Assembly: GCA_030654175.1 (NCBI GenBank)
Contig: JAURXZ010000035.1
Span: 372,001 to 436,000 of the forward strand
Source of the DNA: Bacteroidia bacterium
Lineage (GTDB): Bacteria; Bacteroidota; Bacteroidia; 2-12-FULL-35-15
DNA: 64,000 bases
Direction of reading: 5' to 3'
The notes beneath the pieces are model-generated. The model was not told the DNA's origin. It searched no databases and was given only the letters and a program-made list of their open reading frames with translations. Shown in pieces: positions 59,446 to 64,000 of the stretch. Each line of letters opens with the position of its first letter. Positions within the stretch are counted from its first letter, which is position 1. The translations under genes and the position numbers were made by a program.

Positions 59446-59913
59446 TTAACTTTTCAGATCAATACCTTCAGGAACAAATGGAGCAGCATTACCGCCATTT
59501 CGTATTATATCACGCACAATTGTAGAATTTATTGCAGAAAGTTCTGAAACAGGCAAAATAAAGATCGTTTCAATTTCAGGAGCCATCACTTTATTATTTT
59601 GTGCAATAGCTTTTTCAAATTCAAAATCGGCTGAAGTTCTCAGACCACGCAAAATATAATCCGCATTCTTTTTTTTACAAAAATCGATCGTCAAACCTGT
59701 ATATGTTTCCACACGAACTTTAGGTTCATTTGCAAATACTTGTTTGATCCATTTCTCTCTTTGTTCCAGCGTGAAATAGCTCTGTTTATTGCTGTTTTTT
59801 CCGATAGAAATAATTACTTCATCAAATAAAGGCAAAGCACGAAGTAATATATTTTCATGTCCTTTTGTAATAGGGTCGAATGACCCGGGAAAAATGGCGA
59901 TGCGTCTATTCAT
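59446..59913 (-). CDS. coaD: Pantetheine-phosphate adenylyltransferase
   Basis: The 155-residue enzyme adenylates 4'-phosphopantetheine to dephospho-CoA in coenzyme A synthesis. It has the nucleotidyltransferase motif AIFPGSFDPITKGHENIL (about 5-22, with T/HxGH), ILRGLRTSADFEFE (about 89-102) and the C-terminal ISSTIVRDI-like SAINSTIVRDIIRNGG. Length is normal. It lies 155 bases upstream of the TlpA-like gene on the same strand. Confidence 0.96.
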   Translation of the reverse strand: MNRRIAIFPGSFDPITKGHENILLRALPLFDEVIISIGKNSNKQSYFTLEQREKWIKQVFANEPKVRVETYTGLTIDFCKKKNADYILRGLRTSADFEFEKAIAQNNKVMAPEIETIFILPVSELSAINSTIVRDIIRNGGNAAPFVPEGIDLKS

Positions 59914-60117
59914 GATTCTATGAATTGATTTTATGAATTAATTACGAATATACAACTATTTATAGTGGTTAATTATCAGTTTGATTCTGCTTTTCGTGCA
60001 ATCATAAAAACCGCCTTAAACCTGTCAGGAATATTCAATGTTAGGTTCTGTAATTTTTCAGCAAGTATTAAATATTAAATATTCCTTATTACATACGAAA
60101 TATACCCTATTACATAT

Positions 60118-61164
60118 TTACAAAATCGCCACCACCTTTTCAGCTTTCGCTTTCATAACGCCAATAGGCCTCGCAAAGGCCCCGTAACCTTCAATGATCA
60201 GGAGCTCCTCAAATTCCTTTTTAGAATTCGGTTCAACAGAAATTAATAAGCCTCCATTAGTTTGTGGATCACATAGGGTAAGTAAAGAATCACCTGTAAT
60301 TCCCGAAACTTTCGGATCATAACTACTCCAATTACGGAAACTGTTATCTGGGACACACATTTGTGATGTATAAAAACTCAAACCATCCAGCAAGGGCACT
60401 GATGAATAGTCTATTTCAGCAGATAAGCCAGCACCTTCACACATTTCGATCAGGTGTCCCAACAATCCAAAACCTGTAACATCAGTCATTGCAGTAACAC
60501 CTTTCAGCTGAGCAGCTTTTTCGCCTAATTTATTTAATTGCATCATTTGTGCAGTGGCAATTCCTTTGTGTTCTTCTTTTAAAACACTCTTTTTTTCAGC
60601 GGTGGTAAATATCCCAACACCAATTTTTTTTGTGATATAGATTAAATCGCCTTCTTTAGCAGTATTGTTCTGTTTTAAATTCTTCAGATCAACCAAACCA
60701 CTAACTGCAAGTCCAAAAATGGGCTCCGGACTGTCAATGCTGTGTCCTCCGGCAAGCGGGATTCCTGCTTCTGCACAAATAATACGTGCCCCTTCAATCA
60801 CTTGTTGAGCTAACTCAACAGGAAGTTTATTAATAGGCCAGCCAAGTATAGCAACAGCCATCAAAGGTTTTCCGCCCATGGCATATACATCACTTATTGC
60901 ATTAGCAGAAGCAATTTTCCCAAAATCTAATGCATCATCCACTATTGGCATAAAAAAATCAGTGGTGCTTATAAGCCCTTGTCCATTGCCAATATCATAC
61001 ACAGCAGCATCATCTTTACTACTATTCCCTACAATCAATTTATCATTTTGAGGAGCAATAAAATTTGATTTTAAAATCTCATCCAACACCCCGGGTGCAA
61101 TTTTACAGCCACAACCGGCTCCATGACTGAATTGTGTCAATTTTATTTCTGTTATAGCTGTCAT
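60118..61164 (-). CDS. selD: Selenide, water dikinase (selenophosphate synthetase), Cys form
   Basis: The 348-residue enzyme makes selenophosphate from selenide and ATP, the selenium donor for Sec-tRNA and 2-selenouridine in tRNA. The N-terminal active-site motif is GAGCGCKIAPGVL, with Cys at the position that is Sec in some orthologues and the essential Lys present. PurM-like domains follow (VGNSSKDDAAVYDIGNG, LISTTDFFMPIVDD, GGHSIDSPEPIFGLAVSG, MTDVTGFGLLGHLIEMCEGAG). No selA, selB, selU or tRNA-Sec is in the window, so which selenium use it serves is unknown. A long stem-loop lies 22 bases upstream. Confidence 0.95.
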   Translation of the reverse strand: MTAITEIKLTQFSHGAGCGCKIAPGVLDEILKSNFIAPQNDKLIVGNSSKDDAAVYDIGNGQGLISTTDFFMPIVDDALDFGKIASANAISDVYAMGGKPLMAVAILGWPINKLPVELAQQVIEGARIICAEAGIPLAGGHSIDSPEPIFGLAVSGLVDLKNLKQNNTAKEGDLIYITKKIGVGIFTTAEKKSVLKEEHKGIATAQMMQLNKLGEKAAQLKGVTAMTDVTGFGLLGHLIEMCEGAGLSAEIDYSSVPLLDGLSFYTSQMCVPDNSFRNWSSYDPKVSGITGDSLLTLCDPQTNGGLLISVEPNSKKEFEELLIIEGYGAFARPIGVMKAKAEKVVAIL

Positions 61165-61186
61165 TTTTGCTTTTTTAATTTTAGAT

Positions 61187-61241
61187 ATTCGTCACACACA
61201 CTTGTGTTTTAAGCAGCGCTCAAACACAAGTCTTGACGAAT
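61187..61241 (-). other. Long stem-loop upstream of selD
   Basis: The outer arms ATTCGTCA/TGACGAAT and inner arms ACTTGTGTTT/AAACACAAGT enclose an 11-13 base loop, giving an 18-bp interrupted stem 22 bases before the selD start. There is no T-tract on the pdhB side. It could be a leader structure, a terminator of pdhB or a repeat relic. Confidence 0.5.
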
Positions 61242-61387
61242 CGAAGAGTTGACTGCCAGGGCCATAACTAATAATTTTACTAAAGAGTAAAAACTTTTAT
61301 GCACAATAGCATAGTTGACCGCTAAGGAAAGGCAATTGAATAAACTATTTCAAGTCTATCATCAGTATAATAACTTACAACCAATAA

Positions 61388-62371
61388 TTATTTAGCAACA
61401 TACATTACCTCTTTCACGGCTTTTATTACACGGGAAACATTAGGTAAAGATGCATCAATTAGCGTTGGAGCATAAGGTAGCGGAACATCAGCAGCAGTAA
61501 CACGTAATACCGGAGCATCTAAATAATCAAATGCTTCTTTTTGTACTTTAAAAGCAACTTCAGTAGCGATAGCGCCTAATGGCCATGCTTCTTCAACAAT
61601 AACCAAACGATTTGTTTTCTTTACAGAATTAATAATCGTTTCATAATCAATCGGGCGTATAGTACGCAGATCTATTACTTCCACACTGATACCTTCTTTT
61701 TCTAATTCAACGGCCGCACTTAAGGCCTGTTTAATAATTTTACCAAAAGAAACAATGGTAACATCTTTTCCCTCACGTTTTATATCCGCAACACCAATAG
61801 GTATAAGGTATTCACCTTCCGGCACTTCACCTTTTTCGCCATACATTTGCTCGCTTTCCATAAAAACAACAGGATCGTTATCGCGAATAGCTGATTTTAA
61901 AAGGCCTTTTGCATCATATGGATTGGAAGGAACTATAACTTTCAATCCCGGACAGTTTGCATACCAGCTGTCAAAGGATTGCGAATGCTGAGAACTTAGC
62001 ATCCCGGCAGAACCTGTAGCTCCCCTGAATACAATAGGTATAGGGAATTGCCCACCGCTCATGCTCATCATTTTAGCTGCAGAATTGATGATCTGATCTA
62101 TCGCCACCAATGAAAAATTAAACGTCATAAATTCAACAATCGGCCTCAAACCATTCATAGCAGCACCCACTGCAATACCCGTAAAACCTAGCTCTGCAAT
62201 AGGTGTGTCTATAACGCGCTTTTCACCGAACTCAGCAAGCATACCTTTACTTACTTTATACGCACCATTATACTCGGCAACCTCTTCACCCATCAAAAAT
62301 ATTTTTTCATCTCTACGCATCTCTTCACTCATTGCCTCACGTAGTGCTTCACGAAATTCGATTGTTCTCAT
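61388..62371 (-). CDS. pdhB: Pyruvate dehydrogenase E1 component, beta subunit
   Basis: The 327-residue protein is the beta half of the alpha2beta2 E1 enzyme that decarboxylates pyruvate with thiamine diphosphate. Motifs include [39 protein letters not shown] (with the TPP-activating Glu region), [70 protein letters not shown] and a C-terminal [12 protein letters not shown] branched-chain keto-acid E1-beta is the main alternative, but the match is to PdhB. The alpha subunit gene is not adjacent, which is usual in several Bacteroidota. Confidence 0.93.
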   Translation of the reverse strand: MRTIEFREALREAMSEEMRRDEKIFLMGEEVAEYNGAYKVSKGMLAEFGEKRVIDTPIAELGFTGIAVGAAMNGLRPIVEFMTFNFSLVAIDQIINSAAKMMSMSGGQFPIPIVFRGATGSAGMLSSQHSQSFDSWYANCPGLKVIVPSNPYDAKGLLKSAIRDNDPVVFMESEQMYGEKGEVPEGEYLIPIGVADIKREGKDVTIVSFGKIIKQALSAAVELEKEGISVEVIDLRTIRPIDYETIINSVKKTNRLVIVEEAWPLGAIATEVAFKVQKEAFDYLDAPVLRVTAADVPLPYAPTLIDASLPNVSRVIKAVKEVMYVAK

Positions 62372-62413
62372 TTGTTTTTAAAATTAATTGATTACAAATT
62401 TAATATTTTTATT

Positions 62414-62587
62414 GGTTACTAATAACGAATCTATACGAATTTGCGAAACTATGTTTTGTTTAGCTGATTACGTTTCGATAGCTATTGGAATACCTTTCCG
62501 TAGCTGAAAATGGGAGTTTTTTGCTATATTTTAAACGTACAGTTTCGTAAATTCGTATAGATTCGTATAGATTCGTTATTAGTAACC
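62414..62587. repeat. 174-bp element with 37-bp inverted termini (MITE-like)
   Basis: The left end GGTTACTAATAACGAATC continues TATACGAATTTGCGAAACT. The right end is its reverse complement with one substitution and one extra 10-base unit (ATTCGTATAG repeated). The inner 90 bases are not repetitive. It lies between the divergent pdhB and lhgO genes. No transposase is present and I see no clear target-site duplication. The left terminus is similar to the segment at 15445. Confidence 0.75.
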
Positions 62588-62611
62588 TCTTCTAACTCCA
62601 AAGTAATTTAG

Positions 62612-62619
62612 TATTTTTG
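62612..62619 (+). promoter_or_regulatory. Probable -7 element of lhgO
   Basis: TATTTTTG matches TAnnTTTG and ends 17 bases before the ATG. It lies just outside the right end of the 62.41-62.59 kb inverted repeat. I see no TTG at -33. Confidence 0.4.
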
Positions 62620-62636
62620 CCGAAAATTTTAACAGG

Positions 62637-63857
62637 ATGGAAGACAATCAATTTGATATTATCATAGTTGGTGGCGGCATTGTAGGATTGGCATCTGCTT
62701 ATAAGATCAATTTAAAGTATCCAAATAAGAAAATACTGGTTCTTGAAAAAGAAAAAGAGGTTGCTTTTCATCAAACAGGCCATAATTCAGGTGTAATACA
62801 CTCCGGCTTGTATTATAAACCGGGGTCGTACAAAGCAAAAAACTGCGTTGATGGCAGACGTGAACTTGTTGCTTTTGCAAAAGAACATAAAATACCACAT
62901 GATATTTGTGGAAAAGTAGTGGTGGCAACCGATAATTCGGAATTAGAACACATGAACCGTGTATTCAATATTGGTATCGCAAACGGGGTGGAAGGAATTG
63001 AAAAAATTGATTCGAAACGAATAAAAGAAATTGAACCCTTTTGTGTGGGAGTGGAAGGATTATGGGTGCCCTGCACCGGCATTATTGATTATGCCGATGT
63101 TTCACGTAAATATGTTGAGTTAATTCATTCTAAATTTAAAGGAAGTAAAGTACTAACCGAACATGAAGTATCGGCCTTTGAAAAACATGACGATCATACA
63201 AATGTAATTACTCCAAAAGGAGTATTCAAAGGAACTTACATCATTACCTGTGCCGGATTACAAAGTGATAGAATTGCAAAAAAAGAAGGTGCTAAAATTG
63301 ATACGGCTATTGTTGGTTTCCGTGGCGACTATTACGATTTGAGTGATAAAGGCAAAGGGAAAGTGAAAAATTTGATTTATCCGGTCCCTAATGCAAAATA
63401 TCCCTTTTTAGGTGTACATTTTACACGAATGATACATGGTGGTACAGAATGTGGACCTAATGCAGTATTTGTTTTTAAACGCGAAGGATATACAAAAACA
63501 GATTTCTCTTTAAAAGATACCGCTGAAGCTCTTTCATTTGGCGGCACATGGAAATTTTTTGCAAAAAATATGAAATTTGCATTGGATGAATACCATGGAG
63601 CATTTTCAAAAACATTTTTTTTAAAACGCTTACGCAAATTGATCCCTTCTTTAGAAATGGATGATCTGAAACCCGGTCGTGCCGGAGTGCGCGCTATGGC
63701 GCTTGCACCTGAAGGTAATATGATCGATGATTTTAAAATTGAAATAAACGGTAACGCCATTCACGTCTTGAATGCTCCTTCACCTGCTGCTACTGCATCC
63801 TTAGCTATTGGTACTGCCATTGAAGAAATGGCAACAAAGCACTTTAATTTGAGCTAG
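62637..63857 (+). CDS. lhgO: L-2-hydroxyglutarate oxidase
   Basis: The 406-residue FAD enzyme of the DAO fold oxidises L-2-hydroxyglutarate to 2-oxoglutarate. It has the dinucleotide-binding IIIVGGGIVGLASAYKI (about 8-24), the family motif HQTGHNSGVIHSGLYYKPGSYKAKNC (about 44-69), GIIDYADVSRKYVEL (about 144) and the C-terminal GRAGVRAMALAPEG...HVLNAPSPAATASLAIG. No signal peptide is present; it is membrane-associated in E. coli. Together with icd, also in this window, it bears on 2-oxoglutarate metabolism, though the genes are far apart. Confidence 0.93.
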   Translation: MEDNQFDIIIVGGGIVGLASAYKINLKYPNKKILVLEKEKEVAFHQTGHNSGVIHSGLYYKPGSYKAKNCVDGRRELVAFAKEHKIPHDICGKVVVATDNSELEHMNRVFNIGIANGVEGIEKIDSKRIKEIEPFCVGVEGLWVPCTGIIDYADVSRKYVELIHSKFKGSKVLTEHEVSAFEKHDDHTNVITPKGVFKGTYIITCAGLQSDRIAKKEGAKIDTAIVGFRGDYYDLSDKGKGKVKNLIYPVPNAKYPFLGVHFTRMIHGGTECGPNAVFVFKREGYTKTDFSLKDTAEALSFGGTWKFFAKNMKFALDEYHGAFSKTFFLKRLRKLIPSLEMDDLKPGRAGVRAMALAPEGNMIDDFKIEINGNAIHVLNAPSPAATASLAIGTAIEEMATKHFNLS

Positions 63858-63889
63858 AGTCTTACAATTATTTTATTTTGCTTAATCTT

Positions 63890-64000
63890 ATGAGTACTAT
63901 AAATCAAGGTAAATCAAAACAAGAAAAAAAGGCCTCAAAAAGTGCTGTTACCACTACTAAAGGAGCGACAAATAAAATCATTTTGTTTTGGCTTGCCGGC
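63890..64000 (+). CDS. 5' end of an unidentified gene (partial, runs off the window)
   Basis: The first 37 codons read MSTINQGKSKQEKKASKSAV..., a Lys/Ser/Thr-rich cytoplasmic stretch leading into a hydrophobic segment (IILFWLAG). This is the look of a signal-anchored membrane protein, as in bitopic penicillin-binding proteins, but there is not enough sequence to name it. It lies 32 bases after lhgO on the same strand and may be co-transcribed with it. Confidence 0.55.
   Translation, partial: MSTINQGKSKQEKKASKSAVTTTKGATNKIILFWLAG

Noticed and set aside
60118-61164. selD as a selenoprotein with a SECIS element
   Set aside because: The active-site position is an ordinary Cys codon and the frame has no internal TGA, so the upstream stem-loop is not a bacterial SECIS.

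Overview
The window is AT-rich bacterial chromosome from a member of the Bacteroidota. The evidence is a type A and a type B (CHU_C-like) type IX secretion (T9SS) sorting domain, a PorP/SprF-type protein, two proteins with GldM-like domains, Bacteroidota-restricted families (DUF3822, DUF3078), TAnnTTTG-type -7 promoter elements and weak Shine-Dalgarno signals. I see no rRNA, tRNA, CRISPR, prophage, transposase or origin. I cannot place it below phylum/class with confidence.

Layout. 1-2.4 kb: a partial minus-strand gene and a TPR-SpoIIE phosphatase. 2.7-6.0 kb: a T9SS cargo protein, then rnpA-yidD-S41 peptidase. 6.1-8.9 kb: three overlapping glycosyltransferase genes. 9.1-11.2 kb: an M13 peptidase lipoprotein. 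11.4-13.6 kb: three tandem paralogues of an unknown secreted/membrane family, two with near-identical promoters. 13.8-27.6 kb (all minus): an envelope block of a TPR protein, a PstS-like lipoprotein, a small membrane protein, a coiled-coil SPOR protein, a PorP/SprF-OmpA-OmpA fusion and a 1.9-kaa repeat adhesin with a gliding-type C-terminus. 28.2-31.3 kb: rsmD, DUF3822 and a RecD-like helicase. 31.4-35.0 kb: a small GldM-C-like protein and a tandemly duplicated mscL-DUF3078 pair. 35.0-42.2 kb: icd, an M16 peptidase, an RMD1-family protein and HtrA. 42.5-44.8 kb: a GldM-like-domain/SpoIIE phosphatase preceded by a receiver domain that lacks its phospho-acceptor Asp. 45.1-50.4 kb: a same-strand stress cassette (PEBP, Fe/Mn-SOD, Pro-rich peptide, alpha/beta hydrolase, erythromycin-esterase-like, Cys-rich Cu-binding protein, YceI). 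50.8-52.4 kb: two envelope hypotheticals. 52.5-64.0 kb: housekeeping genes (priA, YdcF, SRPBCC, pyrE, NUDIX, TlpA-like, coaD, selD, pdhB, lhgO) and the start of one more gene.

How it fits together. Much of the window is cell-envelope biology: T9SS cargo and surface adhesin, PorP/SprF-like and peptidoglycan-binding (OmpA, SPOR) proteins, envelope proteases, mechanosensitive channels and glycosyltransferases. The most unusual item is a membrane SpoIIE phosphatase whose extracytoplasmic part resembles the C-terminal domains of the T9SS motor protein GldM/PorM, encoded directly after a pseudo-receiver. This suggests, by inference only, a partner-switching signalling module that senses a T9SS or envelope component.

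A second theme is short intergenic repeat families (AAGTTTGAAAGTT-like, ATTCGTAAATT-like, TCAATCAACA-like). Two of them lie in frame inside priA. A long inverted repeat sits between pdhB and lhgO.
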